From NCBI RefSeq assembly GCF_030124175.1, contig NZ_JASKMT010000005.1, positions 248,001 through 312,000 on the forward strand: 64,000 nt of DNA, given 5' to 3'. Each line of letters begins with the position of its first letter. Positions within the stretch are counted from its first letter, which is position 1. Origin of the DNA: Streptomyces sp. 549. Its GTDB lineage: Bacteria; Actinomycetota; Actinomycetes; Streptomycetales; Streptomycetaceae. Shown here in pieces: positions 18,033 to 27,300 of this stretch. The notes under the pieces were generated by a model that saw only the letters and a list, made by a program, of their open reading frames with translations, was not told the DNA's origin and did no database searches. Position numbers and translations under genes: made by a program.

Positions 18033-19004
18033 ATGGGAACCACCGCCGACCGGCCCGCCGCGCCGCCCCGCTCGCTGTCCCCCTCGCGGGCGGCCGACTT
18101 CATGCAGTGCCCGCTGCTGTACCGCTTCCGGGTGATCGACAAGCTGCCGGAGAAGCCGAGCGCGGCGGCTGCCCGGGGCACCGTGGTGCACGCGGTGCTG
18201 GAGCGCTTGTTCGACAGCCCCGCGGCGCAGCGCAGCGTGCCGCGGGCGCGCGGGCTGGTGGCGGGCGAGTGGGAGCGGCTGCTGGCGAAGCGGCCGGAAC
18301 TCGCGGAGCTGTTCGCGGCCGACACCGAGGAGGACGCGGAGCTGGCGCGCTGGCTGGCGGAAGCCGAGGCGCTGGTGGAGCGGTGGTTCTCGCTGGAGGA
18401 CCCGACGCGGCTGGAGCCCGCGGAGCGGGAGCTCTTCGTGGAGGCGAAGCTCGACTCGGGTCTGCGGTTGCGCGGCATCATCGACCGGGTGGACATCGCG
18501 CCCTCCGGTGACGTGCGCATCGTGGACTACAAGACGGGCAAGGCGCCGCGCCCGGAGTACGCGGCGGGCCCGATGTTCCAGATGAAGTTCTACGCGCTGG
18601 TCCTGTGGCGGCTGCGGGGCGTGGTGCCGCGGCGGCTCCAGCTGGTCTACCTCGGCAGTGGCGACGTGCTCACCTACGATCCGAACGAGGACGACCTCGC
18701 CGCGGTGGAGCGCAAGCTGCTGGCCCTGTGGGAGGCCATCCAGCTGGCGACGGACTCCGGCGACTGGCGGCCGAAGCGCAGCCGGCTGTGCGACTGGTGC
18801 GACCACCAGGCGCGGTGTCCGGAGTTCGGCGGCACTCCCCCGGCCTACCCGCTGATGATCCAGCCCAGGCTGCCGCTGGACGATCTCCCGTCCGGCCCGG
18901 CGGCTGCCGCCCCCGCCACGGAGGCGCCCGCCGGCACGGCTGCCGCCTCCGGTGCGGCGGACGAGGGGACGGCCTCGCAGTCGGGGCCCGACCCGCGTCC
19001 GTAG
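18033..19004 (+). CDS. RecB-family PD-(D/E)XK exonuclease
   Basis: A 323-residue nuclease of the Cas4/RecB-like PDDEXK family. The N-terminal SPSRAADFMQCPLLYRFRVI holds the first cluster cysteine. The active site is IIDRVDI followed by RIVDYKTGK, and the C-terminal CDWCDHQARC provides the other three cysteines of a likely 4Fe-4S cluster. It probably processes DNA ends, but no helicase partner is adjacent. The ATG at 18033 is the first codon consistent with the family start. About 45 C-terminal residues are Ala/Gly-rich and probably unstructured. Confidence 0.92.
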   Translation: MGTTADRPAAPPRSLSPSRAADFMQCPLLYRFRVIDKLPEKPSAAAARGTVVHAVLERLFDSPAAQRSVPRARGLVAGEWERLLAKRPELAELFAADTEEDAELARWLAEAEALVERWFSLEDPTRLEPAERELFVEAKLDSGLRLRGIIDRVDIAPSGDVRIVDYKTGKAPRPEYAAGPMFQMKFYALVLWRLRGVVPRRLQLVYLGSGDVLTYDPNEDDLAAVERKLLALWEAIQLATDSGDWRPKRSRLCDWCDHQARCPEFGGTPPAYPLMIQPRLPLDDLPSGPAAAAPATEAPAGTAAASGAADEGTASQSGPDPRP

Positions 19005-19112
19005 CCGGCCTCGGCGGCCGGTCGGGGGCGGCGGGCAGCCCGGCGGGATCTTCGGCGCGGTGTTGGGCGACAATGGGCGCGTTCCCACCCGGCGGCATGT
19101 GAAGGAGTTCCC

Positions 19113-19784
19113 GTGGCAATCCGCGTCCTGCTGGTGGACGATCAGCCACTGCTGCGCACCGGCTTCCGGATGATCCTGGAGGCCGAAGCGGACCTCGCGG
19201 TGGTCGGCGAGGCCGGGGACGGCCTGCAGGCCCTGGACCAGGTGCGGGTCCTGCAACCCGACGTGGTGCTGATGGACATCCGCATGCCGCGGATGGACGG
19301 CGTGGAGGCGACCCGCCAGATCACCGGGCCGGCCAAGGACGGCCCGGCGAAGGTGCTGGTGCTGACGACCTTCGACCTGGACGAGTACGTGGTCGAGGCG
19401 CTGCGGGCGGGCGCCAGCGGCTTCCTGCTGAAGGACGCCCCGGCCCAGGAGCTGGTGCAGGCGATCCGGGTGGTGGCCGCCGGTGAGGCGATGCTCGCGC
19501 CCAGCATCACCCGGCGGCTGCTGGACAAGTACGCCGAGCGGCTGCCGACGGGCGACGACCCGGTTCCGGACACCCTGCACACGCTCACCGACCGGGAGGT
19601 GGAGGTGCTGAAGCTGGTGGCCCGGGGGCTGTCGAACGCGGAGATCGCCGCGGACCTGTTCGTCAGCGAGACGACGGTGAAGACGCACGTGGGCCATGTG
19701 CTGACCAAGCTGGGGCTGCGGGACCGGGTCCAGGCAGCGGTGTACGCCTACGAGAGCGGCCTGGTGCGTCCCGGCGCGCAGTGA
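19113..19784 (+). CDS. NarL/FixJ-type response regulator, orphan
   Basis: A 223-residue two-component regulator. The receiver domain (1-120) has the acidic pair at residues 9-10 (VDDQ), the phosphoacceptor Asp55 in VLMDIRMP and Lys105-region FLLKD. A LuxR-type HTH follows (about 155-215; LTDREVEVLKLVARGLSNAE). No histidine kinase gene is adjacent, so its partner is elsewhere or it acts without one. The GTG start at 19113 has GAAGGAG about 8 bases upstream. It is followed by a 27-bp terminator. Probably equivalent to S. coelicolor SCO1654. Confidence 0.93.
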   Translation: MAIRVLLVDDQPLLRTGFRMILEAEADLAVVGEAGDGLQALDQVRVLQPDVVLMDIRMPRMDGVEATRQITGPAKDGPAKVLVLTTFDLDEYVVEALRAGASGFLLKDAPAQELVQAIRVVAAGEAMLAPSITRRLLDKYAERLPTGDDPVPDTLHTLTDREVEVLKLVARGLSNAEIAADLFVSETTVKTHVGHVLTKLGLRDRVQAAVYAYESGLVRPGAQ

Positions 19785-19788
19785 GGCG

Positions 19789-19858
19789 GCCCGCGGAGCT
19801 GTGGACGCCCTCCCCGGCCCCTGGCGGGGGCGGGGAGGGCGTCCACAGCTCCGCGGGC
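19789..19858. terminator. Exceptionally long bidirectional terminator
   Basis: A perfect 27-base-pair stem (19789-19815 with 19832-19858) whose 16-base loop can pair further. It lies between the converging response regulator and substrate-binding protein genes. Confidence 0.9.
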
Positions 19859-19877
19859 GGCGCAGCCGCCGGGTGGC

Positions 19878-21470
19878 TCAGTCCTGCGCGTTCTTGCTGA
19901 TCTCCCAGAAGCGGAAGACGGTGGAGGCGTCGAGCGTCCACTCCAGTCCGGCGATGTTGTCCTGTGCGACGGCGTACTGCTTGCCCTGCCAGATCGGCAG
20001 CAGCGGCAGGTCCTCGGCCACCTGGTCCTGGATGGCGGCGAAGTCCTCGACGGTGGCGGACCGGTTGCTCTGAGCGGCGGTCCTGGGCAGCAGGTCGTCG
20101 GTGATGCGTCCGGCGTCGTAGTTGTTGTGCAGCACGTTGCCGTCGCCGAAGAAGGGGGCGGTGAAGTTGTCGGCGTCCGGGTAGTCGGGCACCCAGCCCT
20201 TCACGTAGACGCCGTACTTGCCCTTGGCGATGTCCGCCTCGTACCGGCTGAGTTCCACGCTCTTGACGTCGGCGTCGAACAGGCCGCTGGCGTTGAGCTG
20301 GGCGGCGATGGCCTCCAACTCGGCGTCGGTGGCCGGGCCGTAGCGCACGGGGGTGGACCACAGGGTGAGTTCCACCTTGTCGGTGATGCCCTCCGCCCGC
20401 AGGGCCGCGGCGGCCTTCTTGGGCTGGGGGCGCTCGCCGAACCGGTCGAAGAAGGCCGTGTTGTGGCCGGTGATCCCGGCCGGGACGAGGGAGTAGAGCG
20501 GTTCGGCGGTGCGCTGGTAGACGTCGCGCATGAGGGTGGACCGGTCGACGAGGTAGGCGATGGCCTCGCGTACGCCGGTCTGTCCGGCCACCGGGTCGTC
20601 CAGGTTGAACACCAGGTGGTGGACCTCGGCGCTGCTGCCCTCGACGATCTTGATGCCGTTCTTGGCGCTGGTCGTGGAGTTCTCCAGCTCGGCGATGTCC
20701 TCGGCGGACAGTCCGCGGTAGGCCAGGTCGACGTCCCGGCGGTCCAATGCCTCGCGGAGATCGCCGTGGTCGTCGTAGAAGCGCAGCCGCAGCCCGGAGT
20801 TCTGCGCCTCGGCGGCACCGCGGTAGTCGCCGTTGGCCGAGAAGACGGCCTCCTCGTCGTTGAAGCTGTCGAGGGTGTAGACGCCCGAGCCGGCAGCCTT
20901 GTTGTCCTCACGCAGCGCGTCGGCCGGGTACTCGCGGTGGTCCACGATGGAACCGGCACCGGAGGCGATCTTCTGCGGGAAGGTCGCGTCTGAGGTGTTG
21001 AGCTTGAAGACGACCGTGCGCGCGTCGGGGGTCTCCACACTGTCGATCGACTGGAGCATGACGGCCGGGCCGTCCTCGTCGTTGATCTTCAGGGTCCGGT
21101 CGAAGGAGTGCTTGACGTCCTTGGCGGTGAGGTCGTTGCCGTTGCTGAACTTCAGGCCGTTCTTGAGCGTGCAGCGGAAGACGCGGCTCTTGCGGTCGGT
21201 GAAGCCGCACTGCTCGGCGGCCTCGGGCTGCGGTTCGGTGCTGCCCTTGGGGAAGCTCAGCAACGACTGGAAGACGTTGTTGAAGACCAGCCAGGACCCC
21301 GGGTCGTAGCCGGAGGCCGGGTCGGTGGAGAACACCTTGTCGGTCATGCCCATGCTGATCCGGGCGTCCTTGCCGACGCTGCCGTTGTCGCTGGCGCCGC
21401 AGCCGCTCAGCAGCACCGCCATGGCGGCCGTGGCCGCGGGCAGCGCCGCCCGCTTCTTTCGGTTGCTCAC
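19878..21470 (-). CDS. Peptide-type ABC transporter substrate-binding lipoprotein
   Basis: A 530-residue extracellular solute-binding protein of family 5 (oligopeptide, dipeptide or nickel group). The signal peptide ends in lipobox LLSGC, so it should be anchored to the membrane. Family landmarks include RCTLKNGLKFSNGNDLTAKD and LPLLPIWQGKQYAVA near the C-terminus. A GTG start at 21470 (MSNRKKRAALP) has GGGA 8 bases upstream. No permease or ATPase genes are adjacent. It closely resembles the protein encoded 85 bases upstream, and the pair look like a tandem duplication. Confidence 0.9.
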   Translation of the reverse strand: MSNRKKRAALPAATAAMAVLLSGCGASDNGSVGKDARISMGMTDKVFSTDPASGYDPGSWLVFNNVFQSLLSFPKGSTEPQPEAAEQCGFTDRKSRVFRCTLKNGLKFSNGNDLTAKDVKHSFDRTLKINDEDGPAVMLQSIDSVETPDARTVVFKLNTSDATFPQKIASGAGSIVDHREYPADALREDNKAAGSGVYTLDSFNDEEAVFSANGDYRGAAEAQNSGLRLRFYDDHGDLREALDRRDVDLAYRGLSAEDIAELENSTTSAKNGIKIVEGSSAEVHHLVFNLDDPVAGQTGVREAIAYLVDRSTLMRDVYQRTAEPLYSLVPAGITGHNTAFFDRFGERPQPKKAAAALRAEGITDKVELTLWSTPVRYGPATDAELEAIAAQLNASGLFDADVKSVELSRYEADIAKGKYGVYVKGWVPDYPDADNFTAPFFGDGNVLHNNYDAGRITDDLLPRTAAQSNRSATVEDFAAIQDQVAEDLPLLPIWQGKQYAVAQDNIAGLEWTLDASTVFRFWEISKNAQD

Positions 21471-21555
21471 GCGCACGTTCCCACTTCGTTCGGCGGTCGG
21501 CGGGCCGGTGCCCGTCGACCGTGTTTCGCGGCGGCCCGGCCGGCCCGCCCCGGGA

Positions 21556-23142
21556 TCAGCTCTGCGCACCGCGGCCCAGCTCCCACAGCTGGAGCACCGC
21601 GGAGGAGTTCAGGGCCCACTCGACGCCGGTGAGGCCGTCGCGCGCGGCGAGGTACTGCTTGCCCTGCCACAGCGGCAGCACGGGCACGTCCTCAGCGATG
21701 AGGTCCTGTGCGCGGACGAAGTCCGCCGTGGCCGCGGCCCGCTCGGTGCGGGTCCGGGACTGCGGCAGCAGCTGCTCGGTGATCTTGCGGTTCCGGTACG
21801 GCATGTTGAGGAAGTTGTCCTTGCCGAAGAACGGCGCGATGAAGTTCTCCGCGTCGGGGAAGTCCGGGACCCACCCCATGCCGTAGACCTCGTACGCGCG
21901 GTCGGTGGCAGCCGGCCGGTAGGACTTCCACGGCACGCCCTTCACCTTCACCTCGAACAGCCCGCTGCGGTTGAGCTGGTCGCGCAGCGCCTCGAACTCC
22001 TCGCCGGTCGCGGGCCCGTAGTAGTCCGTGGTGTGCGTCAGCGTGAGGCGCACCGGGGTCTCGACACCCGCGTCGGCGAGCAGCGCGCGGGCGGCTTCCC
22101 TGTCGGGCTCGCCGTAGGTGTTGTAGAACGAGTTGCGGTGGGACGGCAGCCCGCCGGGGACCAGGGAGTACAGCGGTTCTGCGGTGCGCTGGTAGACGTC
22201 CCTGACCAGGGCCTTCCGGTCCACCAGCTGGGCGACGGCCTGCCGCACGGCCTTGTCCTGGACGGCGGGGGCGTCGGTGTTGAAGACCAGGTAGCGGATG
22301 CCCTGACCGGGCATCTCGACCAGGTTCACGCCGTCCGAGTCCTCCAGGCCCGCGATCTGCTCGGGGGACAGTGTGCGGTTGACCAGGTCCACGCTGCCGC
22401 TCTTCAGGGCGGACTCCAACTTCTCGGAGTCGCTGAAGAAGCGCATCTCGATCTTCTTGTTCTTGAGTTCGAGCGTGCCGCTGTAGTTGCCGTTGCGGCC
22501 CAGGACGGCGCGGTCCTCGTCGACGGACTCGACCGTGTAGGGGCCGGAGCCGACCACCTGCACGCCCTCGTACAGACCCTTGGCCGGGTACACGTCGCTG
22601 TCGACGATGGCGGCGGCCGGAGTGGCCAGCTTGTACGGGAAGGTGGCGTCCGGCTTCTTCAGGTGGAACACCACCTCCTTGCCGGAGGGGGCCTCCACCT
22701 TGTCGATGTTGCTCAGCAGCGACGAGGGGCCGTTGGGGTCCTTGATCGCGAGCACCCGCCGGATGGAGAACTCCACGTCCTCGGCGGTGAGCTCGCTGCC
22801 GTTGGAGAACTTCTGCCCGCCCTTGAGGGTGCAGCGGTACTGCTCGTTGCGGGAGTCGGTGAACGCGCAGGTGTCGGCGGCGTCCGGCTCCGGCTCGGTG
22901 CCCGACCGGGGCAGCCTCAGCAGGGACTGGTAGGTGTTGCGCAGGACGTTCCAGGAGGCCACGTCGTACGCCGCCGCCGGGTCGAAGGGCGCGGGGGTCT
23001 CCTTCGAGGCCGAGAAGGTGTCGGTGGTACCGACGACGATCGTGTCACCCCCGGCCGCCGGTCCCTCCTGCGCACCGCACCCGGCGAGTGCGACGGCCAG
23101 AACTCCCGTCAGCGCGGGCAGCACGACGATTCTGCGATTCAT
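21556..23142 (-). CDS. Peptide-type ABC transporter substrate-binding lipoprotein, paralogue
   Basis: A 528-residue family 5 solute-binding protein starting MNRRIVVLPALTGVLAVALAGC, with lipobox LAGC. It shares with the downstream paralogue the order of motifs QRTAEPLYSLVP, YRCTLKGGQKFSNGSELTA and VLPLWQGKQYLAA. Both also end with an 'EWxLxxSxVxxxWE' segment, so they are duplicates. The ATG at 23142 is preceded by GAGGAG at 10 bases. Transporter components are missing nearby, so it may serve a permease encoded elsewhere or act in sensing. The ligand cannot be read from sequence. Confidence 0.9.
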   Translation of the reverse strand: MNRRIVVLPALTGVLAVALAGCGAQEGPAAGGDTIVVGTTDTFSASKETPAPFDPAAAYDVASWNVLRNTYQSLLRLPRSGTEPEPDAADTCAFTDSRNEQYRCTLKGGQKFSNGSELTAEDVEFSIRRVLAIKDPNGPSSLLSNIDKVEAPSGKEVVFHLKKPDATFPYKLATPAAAIVDSDVYPAKGLYEGVQVVGSGPYTVESVDEDRAVLGRNGNYSGTLELKNKKIEMRFFSDSEKLESALKSGSVDLVNRTLSPEQIAGLEDSDGVNLVEMPGQGIRYLVFNTDAPAVQDKAVRQAVAQLVDRKALVRDVYQRTAEPLYSLVPGGLPSHRNSFYNTYGEPDREAARALLADAGVETPVRLTLTHTTDYYGPATGEEFEALRDQLNRSGLFEVKVKGVPWKSYRPAATDRAYEVYGMGWVPDFPDAENFIAPFFGKDNFLNMPYRNRKITEQLLPQSRTRTERAAATADFVRAQDLIAEDVPVLPLWQGKQYLAARDGLTGVEWALNSSAVLQLWELGRGAQS

Positions 23143-23535
23143 GTTCGGTGGTCTCCTCAGCCGGCGCCGGGCGGTTCCTGGTAATGCGTGGTGCCGGCAA
23201 GCAGAGATTAGTAGTTGGGATAGCCGCCCCCTGAATCCGGAGCCGCGGCGCAGCACACCCGCAGGCCTGCCACGCCTGCCGCATCCGCTATCCGGACGGC
23301 TGCGTGAACAGTGCGAGCCGCCACCAATCCGGACACATGGGTGCGTCACAAGCCCGGCAAAGCCCCCAAGGGGCGTCCGTCGGCGCCGCCGACCGACCGG
23401 CACGGGGTGACCAGGATCACCCGGATCCCCGAAAAGCGGACAGGCCGGATCAGGCCACCGGATACATCACGGAGAATGACGACCCGACGCGGGGTGTTCA
23501 CCGGCAGTTTTCGCGTTCCGACCGGAACGGCACAC
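23143..23535. other. Intergenic region with no gene seen
   Basis: These 393 bases precede the substrate-binding protein gene and should hold its promoter. There is an A/T-richer stretch near 23200-23220 (minus strand ACTACTAATCTC). Short dyads were noted at ggtgaccaggatcacc (about 23406-23421) and gttccg-ac-cggaac (about 23515-23528). No strong terminator for the HAD gene was found. The open frames here have no coding character. Confidence 0.5.
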
Positions 23536-24237
23536 TCAGTGCCCGGGTGTGATCAGAGAGCGCAGAAAGGGCAGGTCGACCTGTTCCAAAGAGCGGACCA
23601 CGGTGCGGCCGGGCACAGGCTCGATCCTGCTGATGGAGGGCACGGCCACCACACGGCAGCCGGCGGCCTCGGCGGCGGTGACCCCGGTGACGGTGTCCTC
23701 CACGACCGCGCACCGGCCCGGCTCCGCGCCCAGCAGGCGGGCCGCCGTCAGGTAGGGCTCCGGGTGCGGCTTGGTCCGCTCGACCTCGTCGCCCGCCACC
23801 GAGAGGTGGAAGTACTCCGAGCCGACGGAGGCCAGTACCCGGTCGATGACCGTCCGGTGCGAGGCGGACACGAGCGCGGTGGGCACCTCGTGGGCTGCCA
23901 GCTGGCTCAGCAGCCGGCCCGCCCCGGGCATCAGGGTGACGCCTTGCTCCAGCCGCGCGGTGAAGGTCGAGTTCAGCAGCGGTGTCAGCTCGTCGACGGT
24001 GATGTCCGCGCCGGTGACCCCGATCAGGTAGGCGGCGCTGCGGCTCATGGGCCCGCCCACGACGACCTCGCGGTGGTGGTCGGCGAGGTGGTGCCCGAGC
24101 TGCGCGAACACCTCCCTCTCGGCGTCCCACCAGTAGTCCTCGGTGTCCACGAGAGTGCCGTCCATGTCGAGCAGCACGGCCTGCAGCGCCGAGCCCTCCG
24201 CCGAACGGGTGGCAAGGGCGGGGATCGAGCTGGTCAT
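23536..24237 (-). CDS. HAD-superfamily hydrolase
   Basis: A 233-residue HAD phosphatase of the beta-phosphoglucomutase-like subgroup. Motif I is DMDGTLVD (nucleophile and acid aspartates), motif II ALVSAS, motif III lysine in ERTKPHPEPY and motif IV VVEDTVTG. The cap region is alpha-helical, as in small-sugar-phosphate phosphatases. The ATG at 24237 (MTSSIPALATRS) gives a normal length; an upstream start at 24318 would overlap the metH terminator. The substrate is unknown. It follows metH on the same strand but is separated by that terminator. Confidence 0.88.
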   Translation of the reverse strand: MTSSIPALATRSAEGSALQAVLLDMDGTLVDTEDYWWDAEREVFAQLGHHLADHHREVVVGGPMSRSAAYLIGVTGADITVDELTPLLNSTFTARLEQGVTLMPGAGRLLSQLAAHEVPTALVSASHRTVIDRVLASVGSEYFHLSVAGDEVERTKPHPEPYLTAARLLGAEPGRCAVVEDTVTGVTAAEAAGCRVVAVPSISRIEPVPGRTVVRSLEQVDLPFLRSLITPGH

Positions 24238-24263
24238 CCGCGTACACCTCCGTAGGAACGGGA

Positions 24264-24302
24264 AGGCCGGTTGCCGCTTCGGTGAAGAAGGGCAACCGGC
24301 CT
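24264..24302 (-). terminator. Terminator downstream of metH
   Basis: A 12-base-pair stem (aggccggttgcc with ggcaaccggcct) encloses a 15-base loop containing a smaller cttc/gaag pair. It lies 39 bases past the metH stop. Confidence 0.78.
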
Positions 24303-24341
24303 CTACCGGACCGATCATTGTACGCGGGGTACGGCTGTCAG

Positions 24342-27300
24342 CTACCGGGCGTTGAAGTACGTGGCGTCCGGGTGGTGCAGCACGATGGCGTCGGTGGACT
24401 GCTCCGGGTGCAGCTGGTACTCCTCGGAGAGCTTCACCCCGATGCGCTCGGGCTGGAGCAGCTCGGCGATCTTCGCCCGGTCGGCCAGCTCGGGGCAGGC
24501 CCCGTAGCCGAGGGAGAAGCGGGCGCCCCGGTAGCGCAGCGCGAACATGTCCTCCATGGCCTCGGGGTCCTCGGCGGCGAACCCGAGTTCCGCGCGCACC
24601 CGGGCGTGCCAGTACTCCGCCAGAGCCTCCGCGAGCTGCACCGACAGGCCGTGCAGCTCCAGGTAGTCCCGGTAGGAGTCGGCGGCGAAGAGGTCGGCGG
24701 TGGCCTCACCGATGCGGGAGCCGACGGTGACGACCTGGAGGCCGACGACGTCGGTCTGTCCCGACTCCCTGGGCCGGAAGAAGTCCGCGAGGCACAGTCG
24801 CCGCCCCCGGCGCTGGCGGGGGAAGGTGAAGCGGGTGCGCTCGGAGCCGTCGTCGTGGAGCAGGACGAGGTCGTTGCCCTCGGAGTGGCACGGGAAGTAG
24901 CCGTGGACGACGGCCGCTTCCAGCAGGTTGTCCGTGTGCAGCTTGTCCAGCAGTCCGCGCAGCCGCGGGCGGCCCTCGGTCTCGACCAGCTCCTCGTAGC
25001 CCGGCCCGTCCCCGCTGCGCGCCTGCTTCAGCCCCCACTGGCCCTTGAAGAGGGCGCCCTCGTCCAGCCAGGAGGCGTACTCCTTGAGCTGGATGCCCTT
25101 GCTGACCCGGGTGCCCCAGAACGGCGGCTCGGGCACCGGGTTGTCGGCTGCCACGTCGGAACGGGTGGTGTCCTCGACCTCCTCGACGGACGCCGCGCCG
25201 CTGTCGCGGCGGGCCACCCGGCGCTGCCTCAGTTCGGGCAGCGCGGCCCCGGGGACGCCGCGCTTGACCGCGATGAGTGCGTCCATCAGGCGCAGCCCCT
25301 CGAAGGCGTCGCGGGCGTAGCGGACCTCGCCCTGGTAGACCTCGTGCAGGTCCTGCTCGACGTAGGCGCGGGTGAGGGCGGCGCCGCCGAGGATGACCGG
25401 GTAGTCGGCGGCCATGCCCCGCGAGTTCAGCTCCTGCAGGTTCTCCTTCATGATCACCGTGGACTTCACCAGCAGCCCCGACATGCCGATGACGTCGGCC
25501 CGGTGCTCCTTGGCGGCGTCCAGGATCGCGCCGACGGGCTGCTTGATGCCCAGGTTCACCACCGTGTAGCCGTTGTTGGAGAGGATGATGTCGACGAGGT
25601 TCTTGCCGATGTCGTGCACGTCGCCGCGCACGGTGGCCAGCACGATCGTGCCCTTGCCTTCGGCGGCCTCACCGTCCGCGGCCTTCTCCATGTGCGGTTC
25701 CAGGTGCGCGACGGCCGTCTTCATCACCTCGGCGGACTGGAGCACGAAGGGCAGCTGCATCTGCCCGGAGCCGAACAGCTCACCGACCACCTTCATGCCC
25801 GCCAGCAGGGTGTCGTTGACGATGTCCAGCGCGGGCCTGGTCTGCAGCGCCTCGTCCAGGTCGGCCTCCAGACCGTTGCGCTCGCCGTCGATGATGCGGC
25901 GCTGCAGGCGCTCGTCGAGCGGGAGTGCGGCCAGCTCCTCCGCCCGGGTGGCGCGTACGGAAGTGGCGTCGACCCCCTCGAACAGTTCGAGCAGTCGCTG
26001 CAGCGGGTCGTAGCCCTCGCGTCGGCGGTCGTGGATCAGGTCGAGTGCGACCTCGACCTGCTCGTCCTCCAGGCGGGCGATCGGCATGATCTTCGACGCG
26101 TGCACGATGGCCGAGTCCAGACCGGCCTTGACGCACTCGTCGAGGAAGACCGAGTTGAGCACGATGCGCGCGGCGGGGTTCAGGCCGAAGGAGATGTTGG
26201 ACAGGCCCAGCGTGGTCTGCACCTCGGGGTGGCGCCGCTTCAGCTCCCGGATGGCCTCGATGGTGGCGACCCCGTCCTTGCGGGACTCCTCCTGGCCCGT
26301 GCAGATGGTGAAGGTGAGGCAGTCGACGAGGATGTCCTCCTCGCGCACGCCCCAGTTGCCGGTCAGGTCCTCGATCAGCCGCTCGGCGACGGCGACCTTG
26401 TGCTCGACGGTGCGGGCCTGGCCCTCCTCGTCGATGGTCAGCGCGATCAGGGCGGCGCCGTGCTCCGCGGCGAGCGCGGTCACCTTGGCGAAGCGCGAGT
26501 CGGGGCCGTCACCGTCCTCGTAGTTCACGGAGTTGATGACGGCCCGGCCGCCCAGCTTCTCCAGACCCGCCCGCAGCACCTCGATCTCGGTGGAGTCCAG
26601 GACGATCGGCAGCGTGGAGGCGGTGGCGAACCGGCCGGCCAGCTCCGCCATGTCGGCGGCGCCGTCCCGACCGACGTAGTCCACGCACAGGTCCAGCATG
26701 TGGGCGCCCTCGCGGATCTGGTCGCGGGCCATCTCCACGCAGTCGTCCCAGCGCCCCTCCAGCATCGCGGTGCGGAACTTCTTCGACCCGTTGGCGTTGG
26801 TGCGCTCGCCGATCGCCAGGTAGGCGGTGTCCTGACGGAAGGGGACCGTCTGGTAGAGCGAGGCGGCGCCCGGCTCGGGGCGCGGGTCGCGCGGTGCCAG
26901 CTCCGCACCCCTGACCCGCTCGACGACCTGGCGCAGGTGCTCGGGCGTCGTGCCGCAGCAGCCGCCCACCAGGGACAGGCCGTAGTCGCTGACGAAGTTC
27001 TGCTGCGCGTCGGCCAGCTCGCCGGGGGTCAGCGGGTAGTGCGCCCCGTCCTTGCCCAGCACGGGCAGGCCGGCGTTCGGCATGCACAGCAGCGGGACCC
27101 GGGAGTGGCGGGAGAGGTAGCGCAGATGCTCGCTCATCTCGGCGGGGCCGGTCGCGCAGTTCATGCCGATCATGTCGATGCCGAGCGGTTCGAGCGCGGT
27201 CAGTGCGGCGCCGATCTCCGAGCCCAGCAGCATGGTGCCGGTCGTCTCCACGGTGACCGAGACGATCACCGGCAGGTCGGCGCCCCCGACCGCGGCGAGC

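Noticed and set aside
18033..19004. RecB/Cas4-like nuclease as a CRISPR adaptation gene
   Set aside because: No cas1, cas2 or array is nearby, and the protein is a common stand-alone actinobacterial RecB-family nuclease.
23143..23535. Possible extra gene in the 393-base gap
   Set aside because: Open frames there lack a ribosome site, coding-type third-position bias and recognisable sequence.
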